This document shows positions 1 through 11,755 of a stretch of DNA of 64,000 nt, one piece after another. Below the pieces are notes generated by a model. The model worked only from the letters and a program-made list of their open reading frames with translations, was not told the origin of the DNA and ran no database searches. Within the stretch, counting starts at the first letter, position 1. Every line of letters starts with the position of its first letter. Source of the stretch: Alnus glutinosa (Eukaryota; Streptophyta; Magnoliopsida; Fagales; Betulaceae); contig NC_084892.1 in NCBI RefSeq assembly GCF_958979055.1, positions 3,737,501 through 3,801,500 on the forward strand, in the 5' to 3' direction. The translations under genes were made by a program, and so were the position numbers.

Positions 1-804
1 CAATGTGAAACTTAACTCCCATTTAACACCTTAACAATTCACTCACTCAATGTGGAATTAACTTTCTAGAGTTTCAGATATGGGGCAAATTAAGTCGGCG
101 AAAGAAACTTGAACTAGAAATAGTAAACATGCAAAATAAACTCTACCTCCCCAAAATGCCATCGCCGGATACGTCTACTAAATGGTAAATGAACTCTTCA
201 ATCTCATCTTTTGTTCCTTTCTCATAACTCCCCTGCAGTACATACTAAGCCATTACAAAGTGCTTAACGCAATCACAGTTGGAACGACAGGGGGCTATTT
301 GGAATTTTGAGGCTCAATTTTCCAACATCTTTGATAGTTTAGAGTGCATATTTTCAAAGAAATAGAGATTACTTTAGCAATAACGAGGTCTTGAAAGGTG
401 AGGCGTTGATCCTTGCGTTGCTGGGAGACCAAATCGAACATTCGGTCACCGAGAGGACCGTGGAGTCCGAAATACGTCTGAGAGAAAATCTATCAACGAT
501 CAGGAACGCTCAAGAGCATAGAGAATTGAAGGAGTGTGCGAAGAAGAGGACCTTGAAAACAGAGGGAGAGATGTGTTGGCCATTGCTCTGCGATTGGGCA
601 GCCAGGGCCACGAATAAGGACCTGAGGTCTTCAAGTTCCTTTTCGGCGAAAGCTCTACACCAAAACCAACGAAATCCAATTTATCAATGAATTCACCGTA
701 GTTTTAAAGCAAGCAGATACACAAAAAGGTGCGTATTTGAGAGAGGCATACCTGGAGGCGGAAGCGAAGCGGGGGTCTGCCGGAGGGGACTGAGCGTTGC
801 CCAT
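1..804 (-). CDS. TLDc-family protein with EF-hand-like N-terminus (At5g39590-like), 5' part only
   Basis: This is the 5' part of a minus-strand gene that runs off the left edge. Four coding exons join in frame with GT/AG borders: 804-752, 654-552, 477-373 and 232-147, giving about 115 residues. The product starts MGNAQSPPADPRF and continues with a helical stretch (KELEDLRSLF), a block GLHGPLGDRMFDLVSQQ, and a calcium-loop-like DVSGDGILG. From memory of the family, this N-terminus is that of plant EF-hand/TLDc proteins such as Arabidopsis At5g39590. The TLDc domain itself would lie in the missing 3' exons, so it is inferred and not seen. The start is the ATG at 804-802, the first methionine of the conserved block. 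Sequence 1-146 looks like intron. The gene is divergent from the gene starting at 1470. TLDc proteins in other eukaryotes are linked to oxidative stress tolerance and V-ATPase regulation; the plant role is unclear. Confidence 0.8.
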
Positions 805-1469
805 TGCTTTGCCTTTTAACAGCTTTCTTTCCTGTTCTGGTATATGGGCCAGTTGGCGACCCATTTTCTTTTTTCATCTATTTCCTTTCCCTCTTTCAAA
901 AATATCAAATTAAAAATATTCTAACTTTTTTACACTTTTTATATTAGATCAATTATATTTTATAATTATTCAAATAAAAAAACTCACTACAAAACAAAAA
1001 AATTTTACTTTTCTATAAAACATTCTCAAATTTTATATCACATCAATCACTTCTTATTATACAACACACAAATATTCCACCACACAACTACTTACCAAAC
1101 AAGCCCTATAGATTTTTTATCTGTTCTTTCTGAAGCTTTTTCTGATTTTTCCCTTGTGTTTTGTCGTATTTCGTATATAAAACGTTGTCGTTTAGCATTG
1201 ATTGACGTTGTGGAGATAGCCCATGAAGGCATAAACCTTACCGAAGAACCCGCAGGCGCCAAGCCCATCGGCGGTGGGCATTCTATGAAATTTAGTTGTC
1301 GCTGACGCCTGACTGAACTGAACACACTGACGTTTACCTCAGCCACTGCCATAGCCGTCGCAGGTATGCGTCTTCTCTCTTGAGTATTGACATCTTTTCG
1401 TTTCTTGCCCTAGTAGTCGATTATACTGATTTAATGGTTTGTGCGTGGCAATAACTCGAAAACCCAGAA
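805..1469. promoter_or_regulatory. Divergent intergenic region (shared promoter region)
   Basis: About 665 bp separate the start codons of the minus-strand TLDc gene and the plus-strand gene at 1470. Both promoters and both 5' leaders must lie here. I could not pick a convincing TATA box for either gene. The AT-rich block at about 885-1110 resembles a second copy near 36425-36660, so a repeat occupies part of the space. Confidence 0.5.
885..1110. repeat. AT-rich dispersed repeat, copy 1
   Basis: This AT-rich stretch has a 'ttcaaataaaaaaactcacta' core and ends near 'ccaaacaagccc'. A similar sequence with the same order of motifs lies at 36425-36660. It is probably a non-autonomous transposon relic in the divergent promoter region. 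Its ends and target duplication are not resolved. Confidence 0.5.
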
Positions 1470-3337
1470 ATGAAGCTGAAGGTAGTGTGCAAGAAAGTGT
1501 ACGATTACATTCGCTACGATCTCAAAGAAATCGCTTTCCCTTCGTCGTTGCCCGATCCCCCTCATATAAAAAAACGTCGTAAGCTCACTTGGCATGAGCG
1601 ATTCTTGGTCTCTTTCTCTCTCTCTCATTCTTCATTTTTATTTTTTTTCTTTCGGGAAACAATTGGGTAGCCATTCTTTGACCTTTTGTGCAAATGTATT
1701 GAAAACATATGGCATATATCCGTTTGCCTATATTGTTGTGCAGGTGTTGAAGGAAGCCTCTAGGCTTTATGCTGCGAGCTGGGTCCGGGACATCGGTCCG
1801 GAGCTTCGGCCAAATGATTATAAGAAGCATGAAGAGAGTGAGAGTGAGAGTGAGGATAAGCCCAGTGGAGCAAAAAGTAAGACTAAAGAGAAAGAACCAT
1901 CGACGTTGGAAGATCTTGGTAAGAATTTCATCAATTTCTTTCTCATGGTTTTGTTTTTAGATCAATGTTATGAGTATTTTGGCCATTCGGGTTTTGTGAG
2001 GGTTAGACTGTAGGTGGGTGGGGTGGCCTCCAAAATTTTTGAAAGAAAAAAAATTTCTTGAGGCCCCGCCCCACGATATGTGCTCTAAGTCTAGGCCTAT
2101 CACCTGCTTGTAGAAAAAACTGTATGGACGAGGGGGTTAAGTGCGTTTAAATGCGATAATCGGAGCAAACTCAAAAATGAGTAATCCTCAGAATTGAGCG
2201 CTGGGGAAGATATTTGCAAGGCAGGTTGGTCCAGTGACCTGAATGCGGTGCAGTCTATCTTGAGCTCAAACCCTTTGGCCATCAATCCTAGAGATAAGCA
2301 CTCTAGAACTCCGTATCCTCTTCTCTACCTTTTCATTGCTTTAATAGGATTTTTTGTGTTGTCCTGTTTAGTTCCCGAGAAAATATGACAAAAGAATATA
2401 CAATTTTGAGTTCTGAAGTTTATCTGATTCGTTACTTATGTTTTTCTTTTATAAGTGACCATGAGTTGGGTGAGAGACAATTCTATATGACCCAGTTCGT
2501 AACTTTCAGTTATTGGATTGATATAGTAGCTTACAGGGGTTTTTATTCTAAGTGAGATTGAAATTCCTGGGGTGCTCTCCTAGTATTTCTAGTTTTTCGT
2601 ATCTCTTTATTCGATGTTGGTTTGTGAACAATTTTCAGATGCAATTGGCATATATCTAATGTTCGAATGTCTTTAGCATCATTAGCTTCTTCACTATAGG
2701 TATTTTGAGAAAGAAGAAAGAAAGGAAGAGGTCTTGTTTTTGTTTTAAAAATTCTCTCATGAGCAGCCTGGTAACGTTTGTTGTGCTCCTCCAATATTTG
2801 TTTTTCGATGATTATTATCATTTTCAAAATTCTATTAATAGGTTTTGGCTGTTGTGTGGTCTTATCATGTATTCTTCATCAGCACGATAGGCTTTTTCAG
2901 CATGGTTCTGCATACATTGGCTCTGTTCACTTAAATGTGACAAATCTGCAATTTATGAAACAACGTGCCCCATGGCATTGCAAGTTTAGGAAATGAAAAT
3001 ATTTTAAGGATACTGAAGACATAGATGATCATTCTAAGTCCAAACGCTTTCTGCAGTTGGGGACCTTTGAACTTTGTTAGGGTTATCTTTCTTGCGTTGG
3101 GGTAGAGTCATTTTGATTTTTGATTGTTTCAGTAAAAATTCGGAGTAAAAAGGTGATTTTTTGAAAAGGGAAGAATTGTTTGTTACAAGTAGGATATCTA
3201 AGAATTCATTGTGTTATAAAATATTTCATTTCTATTTTAAATTGTGTTTATCATTTTTTTTAATATATAATAGAAACATAGTATATAAAGAGAACAAAAA
3301 AAAATTAAATTGTCATTACATTTAGTCCCACCCCCAC

Positions 3338-3368
<31 letters not shown>

Positions 3369-4309
3369 TAGTTAAGTAGTTAGCCTTTATGATCTTCAGG
3401 TGTCTTGGGAGCTTTGTACCATTGTTCCCAAGGATTGAGGTTGTCTCCCTTTATGAGTTTTGGTGTCAAAGAGGTTGGAAGATGGGGGGTATTATATTAT
3501 AGGACTCTTGCACAGTGGATTTTGTTCTGCTGCTTTTGTTTGGGTTGACCCTTGTAAGTTGACATTTTGTTTATGGTTTCTTTCCTGTATGCATCTCTTT
3601 TTCTTCACAATAAAACCTTTATTAATGCCAAAAAGCACTCTGTAATTAAAAGCTTTTAAAATGTTATATTACTTGCATAAACTTAAGTTCGGCAATGCTA
3701 ATGAGTAAAAATAGTGATTTTGAGACAACTGAGACATTAATTTGCTATTTCTATTTATTTTTAAGTAGATTTCAAATAATTGTATAAAGAAAATGTGTTG
3801 AAAGGTAGACACAAGCTTGCAACGTTAAAAACATATTCTTACAGTTGGTTTTCATAGTTGAATAGCAACATTTAAATAACAAATATGTTTAAACGGACAT
3901 ATTGAGTATATATTGCCACCAAAATTGTGGGTTCAGCTTGTTCTGCTATGAGTAGAATAATGCAAGACGAATCCGTTTTGTCTTGGTCAATATTCCTTTT
4001 TATTCTTTGAATATAAAGTTTTTGGACACTGCTCTTGTAATCAATTTTTCTTGAATTTGTAGTTTATTGAGTTGAATTCTCACTGTGCCTCTGTCTTTCA
4101 CTTGGAAAAAATTATTAGCGGTGGCTGCCAGAGGGGGAATGGAGACACTAAGGCCCGCTTTGCAACGGGTGTACATGACAAGAGCTTCTGCCTATAGAGA
4201 TGGTCTAAAAAGTTTTATAGAAGGGTATCAAGAAGGTGTCCAACAGGTCATGGAGAAGAAGGAGGAATCTAATAAATCTCAACAAGAAGGCAATGCACCT
4301 AAAAATTGA
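1470..4309 (+). CDS. Conserved plant protein of unknown function, 167 aa, three exons
   Basis: Exons 1470-1607, 1744-1918 and 4119-4309 join in frame with GT/AG borders. The N-terminal 46 residues are rich in basic and aromatic residues (KKVYDYIRYDLKEIAFP, then KKRRKLTWHERFL). Exon 2 continues with VLKEASRLYAASWVRDIGPELRP and an acidic/serine-rich, low-complexity linker. Exon 3 encodes a helical segment (GGMETLRPALQRVYMTRASA, then SFIEGYQEGVQQVME) and a polar tail. I see no signal peptide, transmembrane segment or catalytic motif. The N-terminal block looks strongly conserved among plants as I remember such sequences, but I cannot give it a name or function. The start is the first ATG of the conserved block. 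The second intron is 2.2 kb and contains an ankyrin-gene relic (about 2176-2321), which is not in a usable frame and is not needed to join the exons. Confidence 0.75.
2012..2075. repeat. Short GC-armed hairpin
   Basis: The arms 'ggtggggtggcctc' and 'gaggccccgcccc' are near-inverted copies flanking an A-rich loop. It lies in intron 2 of the gene at 1470-4309. It is probably a transposon-end relic. Confidence 0.4.
2176..2321 (+). pseudogene. Relic of an ankyrin-repeat gene's first exon
   Basis: The reading frame at 2195-2321 gives SAGEDICKAGWSSDLNAVQ followed by an ankyrin-like block ending RDKHSRTP. This matches the start of plant ankyrin-repeat proteins of the 'GEDLCKAA.SGDL..V' type. An ATG at 2176 (MSNPQN) would join this frame if one base had been lost near 2193. 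Just after RTP the sequence reads 'gtatcc', as expected for a first-exon splice donor. No downstream ankyrin exon was found before the host gene resumes at 4119. I read it as a small segment of another gene, with its exon/intron border, inserted in the intron. The exact parent is unknown. Confidence 0.6.
3338..3365 (+). repeat. Poly(A) tract
   Basis: A run of about 28 adenines inside intron 2 of the gene at 1470-4309. It may be the tail of an old retroposon. The sequence at 3440-3640, which ends in AATAAA-like signals, may be another retroposon tail. Confidence 0.6.
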
Positions 4310-5440
4310 CCTTGACCTTTCGTAGGATACAATATATATGTTTTTTCTTCTCCAGCTCATTTCATAGAGTATTCACGCAACTTTTGGAGCTTTCTACAGC
4401 TCAGATTGTTGTGAGCTGCTAGCATGATCTATCCCATTCAAAGGTTTTACCTTTAATGTAAAGCAAAACTGGAGAGCTATAGATATACTGGAAAATGTTT
4501 TGTATAGCTAGTTTCTTTTCAGTTACCTATCCATTGGTAGTGCTGAATTTATTTTCCCACTTGATTTCATGGTCATTGGTTTTATGATTTGTTTTTGCCT
4601 CATACTTGTGATGTTTTTGTTTTTTTTCGGGCCAAATGGAATAGTCATGGCATGATCTTGCAAAAATATATGGTATGATCGTATGAGCCTGCATTCTTTA
4701 ATACATGTATGAAGTGCAAGCCAAGTAATGCCGGATAAATGCTACCAGCTAAAGTTCGGCAGGTTGGATGCAGAAGGATGTGTCCCTCTACTGTTTCCAA
4801 AGAAAACAGATGCAATCATCACTTGTATGACAAGGTATTTTTTATCCTTCACTTCATCTTGTTTTCAATCCAATTATTGGTTGCAACTTTTGATTGTGAA
4901 TGAAGATTGGTTGGATTGAAAGTAAGATATCTTGCTTCAGTGAGGATGATTTCTCAACTCTTCTTTCTTTTTTTGTTTGTTTGAACTTGCTGCTGCTCCC
5001 GTGTGGGGATCATTTTCAGTCTTTCATAGGATCCTTCACGCTTGGTGGGCTGAATTCTCAGTGAAACTCTGTTTAAGATTGAACCAGATACTGTTAAAGT
5101 GCGTACTCCATGGTGGAGGTGGAGGTAGAAAACACTGAAAATGACTTTGCATCGGAATGCTTGGTAGCACTTCTTAACCCATCAATGATCCTGAGAAATT
5201 ATTTCGAGGTAGCAATTGCTTTTCCATTCCAGGGGAGAGTCATGTCACTGAGCGCATCATTGCGGGCCGGTTTGTTTATATATTTACAGGACCTTCCAAT
5301 CCAGCGGTGGAATTCATGTCCTTTATAGTTATGATTATAATTTAGAATGGCTAAAGGAGCTTGGTTGTGAGATTTGCCTCTTTTATACATAATGACTCGA
5401 GTTTTTTAGTTTCTAATTTTGAAAATTAAAATCATGAGTA
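4310..5440. other. 3' flank of the gene at 1470-4309 and unassigned sequence
   Basis: The first few hundred bases are probably 3' UTR. Short open frames at 4728-4919 and 5110-5328 have no recognisable motif, and I saw no splice-joined product. No gene is called here. Confidence 0.4.
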
Positions 5441-5454
5441 AAATAAATAAAAAG

Positions 5455-5812
5455 CAAAAAATAAAAATAAAAATGTGAAAATTTACTCCACATAGGGAGG
5501 AGGTGGAGAATGGCTCCATCCCAATAAAGAGGCAATGGGGGTGGACATCCACCCTTGACTACCCACAAAAGTGTGGGGGTTGAGAGCTCCACCCCCTCAC
5601 ACCTATGTGTGGGAGGGTGGAGCTAGCCTTTCACTCCTTTTAAGGGGGAATTTCTGCCCTTGAATAGCTATGATGTGGTGATGTGGGTGAGAGTGGAGCC
5701 ACCTCCATTGCCTCTTTGTGAGGGTAAAACCATCGTCAACCGGTTCTTTATGTGCAAGCAGAGGGTGGGTGGGGTGAATCTCCACCTCTTGTTTTTATTT
5801 TTAAATTTTTGT
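5455..5812. mobile_element. MITE with imperfect long terminal inverted repeats
   Basis: The left arm (about 5465-5555) and right arm (about 5690-5812) are inverted copies. 'aaagaggcaatgggggtgg' on the left is mirrored by 'ccacctccattgcctcttt' on the right, and 'gaggtggagaatgg' by 'aatctccacctc'. The centre is GC-rich with several 'ggtgga' and 'ccaccc' motifs. There is no coding capacity. The right arm carries an extra segment of about 50 bp, and the target duplication is not resolved. Confidence 0.7.
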
Positions 5813-5913
5813 GACGTAATTGCTTATGTGGCTGCCTAACAACTATCTGAATACGTATGTAACATTTTCATTAGTCTCACATGGAAAAAGCGGAAAGGTG
5901 TTAAGTTTATTTT

Positions 5914-6301
5914 TTTTAAAAGAAATATGATACATTGTCATTTCAAGACACAATTTCTGACCACCTTTGTCCACTTGGTAACTTCTACTTTTACCTTCTT
6001 TTTTTTTTTTTTTTATAGGAAAGCTAGGACATCTCTTGGTGTTCTCCTGAAATAGTATATATGTAATTAAAAAATTATATTTATGTCCTTTTAAATGACA
6101 TAGATGTAATTTTTTAATCAAAAAAATTACATTTATGTCATTCAAGGAAAACACCAGAAGAACACCAGGAGATGTTATAACATTCCTCTCTTTTTTTTTT
6201 TTGAAAAAAAAATACTAAAACTAGTTAGGGGACTACCTTGCCACATAAGCAATGTGGTCAACAATTGTGTCCTGAGATGACAAAATATCATATTTCAAAA
6301 A
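5914..6301. mobile_element. MITE interrupted by a second MITE
   Basis: The left arm at 5920-5968 (aaatatgatacattgtcatt...) reappears inverted at 6248-6298 with a few mismatches. A separate inverted-repeat element (6017-6187) sits in the middle next to a T-run. This fits one MITE inserted into another. Confidence 0.65.
6017..6187. mobile_element. Nested palindromic MITE (about 170 bp)
   Basis: The left arm includes 'acatctcttggtgttct' and the right arm its inverted form 'agaacaccaggagatgt'. The centre is also palindromic (tatttatgtc with gacataaat), so the unit could fold into a nearly complete hairpin. No coding capacity. Confidence 0.7.
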
Positions 6302-6484
6302 GAGAAATGCTTGGTTATACATTCCCTTCACACTCATATCTCAACCCTTATCTACGTGGACCAATAATGTGAGAAATTACAAAAAGAGTGTCATGGGATC
6401 CTGATTTTTTTAACAACATTGTTGGTCAATGTAGATAAAGGTAGAATAAGAGTGAAATGAGAGTGTATAACTAAACATTTGTCG
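6302..6484. mobile_element. MITE (about 183 bp) with long inverted arms
   Basis: The left arm (gaaatgcttggttataca..., about 6303-6370) and right arm (about 6418-6484) are inverted copies over about 65 bp, with matching 'tatctacgtggaccaa' and 'ttggtcaatgtagata'. The element is adjacent to the nested MITE pair. Confidence 0.7.
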
Positions 6485-7267
6485 TTCGAAAAAATTAGAT
6501 ACCCAAGTCACATCTATCACATAGGTACAACCCAAAAACTTAGGATTTTAATTGTCAAAATGAAAAAGGCGTCTTAATCCATCACAGAGGTATAACTCAA
6601 TAACTTTTTGAGACAATTTCTTCAAAAATAAAATAAAAATACAGAAAAGGAGACTTCTGATGAAATAGAGAGGAAGGAAAAGAAACTAATACGGTTTCAT
6701 GTTTATGATTCTCTCTTAACGGTAATTACATGAGGAGATTAATACGGTTCAATGTGAATAAATAAATAAGAAAAAAAAGGAAAAAAATAAAAAATAAAGA
6801 GATGGGTGGGGCAAAAAGAAAGAACGGACGAGTAAAATACAAGGCGTCAGAAGATGCCAGAGTTGCTCGAAGTCAGGTAGAAATTCCGATCCTCTGAGCA
6901 TTGCAGGCCACAAACTCCAATATCCGAAGGCATTTTTACACCGGGGGAAAAGCGACGCCGTTTCTTCACGACTCGAATGACGGACTGGGACTGCTCCAAG
7001 GACTCCCATATACGCCGATTGTGCTGAGCCTCTGATCTGTGAGCTTCTCGCCCACATTTTCTTCAAATTTCTCGATCCAGTCATTGATTCAGTCATCGGA
7101 TGATGTCAAATTTTGCGTTTATGCATCATTGTGGCTAGTTTCTGTTTGGTTAGTGAGAAAATTTTGGAAAATAACCAAAGCAATTTAACAACTTTGTTAC
7201 AAACAAGAAAAATAGTAGTTGTTTTATGTTAATCAGTGATGCAAACAACTTGATTAGATTAAGGGTC

Positions 7268-7520
7268 GTTTGGTTGAGCTGTTTCAAAAGTGCAGTTTCA
7301 AAATAACGATTTCAAAACGCTATAAACGAAAATTTGATTTTTAAAAACTCAGTTAAACGTTCGGTAAAATTGCGATTCAGCCTTTAAAATCTTTGCATTT
7401 TACAAACTTTTTTTGGCAATGTTAAATACCATTTATCTCAAAAGCTTAAGCTAATAGGAAGGTAAATTTAATCATTTAATCAAATACTTTAACACTCTCC
7501 TCCTCACTTATAGGCTCAAA
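7268..7520. repeat. Transposon-like dispersed repeat
   Basis: It starts with 'gtcgtttggttgag', a common plant transposon-end style. The part at 7410-7520 (aaaagcttaagctaatagga ... ttaacactctcctc) has a second copy at 23245-23345 in the same order. It is probably a transposon fragment just upstream of the gene at 7563. Confidence 0.5.
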
Positions 7521-7562
7521 CTCCCTTAAATTGTATAACAGGTTATGTAAAAGCTGGTTGTG

Positions 7563-10500
7563 ATGATGTCGAGGCCCTGGGTACTGGTTTGTCTGCTGCT
7601 GTTAATTGTATTTACGTCGCAGTTTGAGTGGAAGCAACAATATGGGAATGAAGCCGAAGCGAGTCCAAACACTTCCCAGAAACAGGACTACATATCTGAA
7701 AGAGAAGAGTCTGTGAAAGAAAAGGTGAGTTTGAAATAGATGATGGGTTATTTTACTAATTAGTATTATTACCCAAGTGTTTGATTTTGTTTGAGGTTTA
7801 AAAGTTCAGATATATTCATTTGCTTAGAAATTTTGAATTAGGTACTGTTAAAACTTGGAAATGCATTTTAGATGGTGCTATTTTTTGGTTAGTGATAAGA
7901 GTAGAAAATGGAGAACAATTCTTTGAAACTTTAATTGGAGCATACAAAACTGAATCCTCCACTAAAGCAATGTTGTTGAGGTTTTTCATATTGGTAAATA
8001 GAAGAATATAAAACAAATGCTACTGATTTTTTTATTATTGTTATTGTTATTATCTTATGTTTATTTGAGCAACCAGACATAGGGTCCATCGCAATTTACT
8101 GTTGAATGATTCAGTGTAACTTTTTGCTTATTTTTTTACCTCAAAAAGTGACTAACTATTTTCTTTAAGAGTTTAAAGCGCTGTTGAAGTTGAACTTATG
8201 TCCTAGATTTAGACCTCAATAAACCAACATTTGCTTTCACAAATTAGTTTCACCCGTTGGATGGTAGTTTCAGGGAAAGATTGGTTGAGTCTGTGGGTGG
8301 CATCCAGCCTTTCTCTCAGTGGTCTTTCTTATGTTCCACGGTGGGGTTCGGGTCCAAGGGGCAAAAGGATAAGACTGTGGCTTTCCTCTCTGCCCTTAAT
8401 GAGGAGCATATTCGGGAGGATAAGCTTGTGGGTTGAGAGCTTTAGGGGCTTAGGGGTTTGGGTTATTTTGTGGGATATTGTTTGGGGTGGGTCGGTGTTG
8501 AGGTGTTTATTTCTGGTATACTTCGTGTGTACCAGGGGCGTCTTATGCTGTTATTTATAAAATTTGCATTTACTTATAAAAAAAAAAAATTAGTTTCACC
8601 AAAGTTGGGACTAGATAAATGTAATAGGAATTGCGATCTTACAAAACTAGTCTTCAGTTCTTAGTTATTATCCATGATAATATCAATTTGGTGATGCGAT
8701 AGAAAGATAGGACAAAAGACATATAACCTTTTTCAGATGATGGCCACAGTACTATTTGATAGTTGCTCAGTTGTCGGTTCTTATTTTAACACATGGAGAA
8801 GAACATGGGCATTAAAGAATAATTTTCAAAAATTATACCATCTTTTTTTCCTCATTTTCTTGATGGCCTTTCTTACACAAGCTACACCAATTGTCTTTGA
8901 TAAACAAAGAATATGGCTTCTATTATTAGAGGCCTTTAGGGTCATGTCTTGTGCTACAATTCTGGTGATTAAAAGATTAGTTACGGGAGCCCCAGAAAAG
9001 AAATCAGAATGGTCGTGGGGTTGTCTTGGGGGGACCCGGTTTTGGTTATAAAATTTTGAACATTGGATGTAGCTACACTGAACTGCGTGATAGTGGAGTT
9101 TGCAGTTTGCTTACTCCTTAATGTGTGAATAGTGCTAAGCAGTGTTTGAAAGAATTATTCCTAGACAGGATGAGGGGTTATTTGAAGTTTTACTTATTGA
9201 AGCCTGTTTCTACTACTTGGGCCTGGATTATTTTTTTGAGTTTGCTCAATTTAGGGCATTCATAAGGCATGATGTCTTCTCTTGTAGCCTTGACCAACAA
9301 TTTTTGGCCTACCCTTATAATGCATTAAAGATGAATTAAATACTCTCTTTGCCAAGGTGGCTGATGGTATTTCTTTTGCATAACAATGTAAATAAGCTAG
9401 CCTTTTTTTTCATCTTATTTGAAGTTGATAACAAACTTCTTGTGAAAGCATTCAGGACTAAATCCTCTTTTTTTTTCCTTCCTTTTTGGGTCTTTTGTCT
9501 TGACAGTTGAGTGACGAAAAATCAGCATATTGGTTTTGCTCAATTTTAATAATACTTTGTTTCTTCCGTTGGAGATTCTCCATGTTAAATAGCTGGGACT
9601 GTCTTTTGGGCTCACCTAGTCTGACTGAAGCATATTTGTTCGTCCAGAAATCCTTTAATGGAGTTTATTTTAAGGTTGGGATTGAGCATATTTTAGGCAG
9701 CGACAAACGTAACCAGTAACTCAGCCGAAAACCAACCCAGTCCTAAAGAGCACCAATATACATGTTTCCCGAATATTGTTTAACTTGTATTTGTTTTGTC
9801 TTTAAACTTAGTTGAGTTAGTGGTGAAGTGGTTTATTTTAATTCTACATGGGTTCAAGGAAAAGTCATGTGATTTATCATTGAACTTTATTTCTCCTTTT
9901 GAGCCTTTAAGCATGGGCCAACTTGCAAGTGGCGCAAAACTTGTTTAACAATATCACTCACTGACAGCACGTGCTGAGGACCAGGTCTTAAGGTTTGGGC
10001 TGAGCCAAGAACGAGTTAAGGTCTTTGTCCTTCGCTGAATTTGGACATTCCTATGACACGCTCAACCAGCTCCTTGACTGGCCTATAAATCAGGTCTTTC
10101 CTAATTTTGTTGTCGTGTTCTGCATCTTCCAATAGATGAGTTTTACATTCCTTTTTCCCCCCATTATCTGGAATGAGTTGATAGATTAGGTCAAGGTGTT
10201 CATGACACCAAAAATTAGTCAAACTTAAGTGTGGCTGGTCTAGGCAAGGTGTGGCCTTGGTAGTTGATTAGGATGGTCAGATAAGACTAGTTAAAATTTG
10301 TCACTTTCATTTCGAGGCAAGTTTAAAATTGGGTGCTTGATGATTTTATTCTTGGCCTGCACAATCACCGCAATCTATTGGTTTTTCACATGATTTTAAA
10401 TGCATCATGCTTCCTGCTAGAGAACTCTCAAACAATCAAGTTACAGAAACGGCTCCTATAAAAACATTTTGGCTAGCCTTCATTCTCCCATCATTGATCC

Positions 10501-11722
10501 CCTTTAAAATAGTCATCAACCTCATTACTGGCCAGTCAAAAGGAATTTCAAATACTCCTAATCACCTCTTTACCCTTGTCTTCCACCTTCTTTCCTGAGG
10601 AGTGACGACATCTAGTTGGTGACTTGACCTTCATTCTCCAATCTTGCAACTATAATCTGCATTTCATAGCCTATCAAAAACAAGAAAAATATGTATTTGA
10701 TATCAAATTAACTAATTTGTTATGGATATGTATTTGCAACCCTCCTCTCCTATTTGTCTATTTGTGCCATTCTTCTTGGCATTGGTTAAAGATTTTTCGT
10801 AATCATCTGACATACTCAATTGTTCATTTTAGAGGTAGTGCTGTGAGCTTGACATACATTGTTGGCCCACTTCCCGGAACTCAAGCCTTTGGGACTAATG
10901 GTACTAAAATGGTATAAGGGCCTTGATTTGACTGACAGGTCTTGTGATTGAATCTTGGGAACCTCCATCTGTTTTCCTTTTTGTTGGTTTGTTGTTTTTG
11001 TTTTGACTCCATGTGCAAGGCCAGCATTTGGTTCAATATTATTGGTCTAGCCTTCAAGTGAGGGGGGTGTTAAAGTTAGTGTTGTGATGTCTGATATACA
11101 TTGTTGGCCCACTTCCTTACAACGTAAGCTTATGCCAGTAATGGTAACTGATGATTTATCTATCCCATTTCCTGTACTATGGTTTCTCTTTGTCAACTAA
11201 GAGGATTCCATGTTATCTCTTTCTATAAATTACAACAATAAGTTGCACTGCTTCCCTGAAAGTCCCAAACCATTCAAATGATGTTCGAAATGCCAATTCA
11301 CTCCTTAATTCTTCTGAAACACTCCTTAGTCCAATTCACTCCTTAGTCCTTTTTTAACTGATCTCAAGTACTTTTGACCTTGTTGTCGCTTAGTCTTTCC
11401 ACTGTACAGTATTGCAGTCAATTAAATTTGCATATTTACCACAGGGTCTGTAGGACTGCCGTCCCTTCTGTATTTAAGCAAATCAAATATTGTTGTATCT
11501 GGTGTAAGTTACGGAAAAGTGTGTTTGAGATAAGGGAGTAAGCAAAAATGGCATTCATAAGGGGATAGCCAGTCTTTGTTGAATGCTATGCCATTGGAAT
11601 CAGTATTTTCCTGTTACTTCTCGATCCTCAAAAGTTTTACTGAACTTTCTATGCTATTTTAACTTAAGATTTGATAATGTTTCTTGTCAATCATTGTGAA
11701 GGAAGGATGATGTTATCTAACT

Positions 11723-11755
<33 letters not shown>

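Noticed and set aside
391-690. Plus-strand open frame of 99 codons near the left edge
   Set aside because: It is the antisense of exons 2 and 3 of the minus-strand TLDc-family gene, which read clearly on the other strand.
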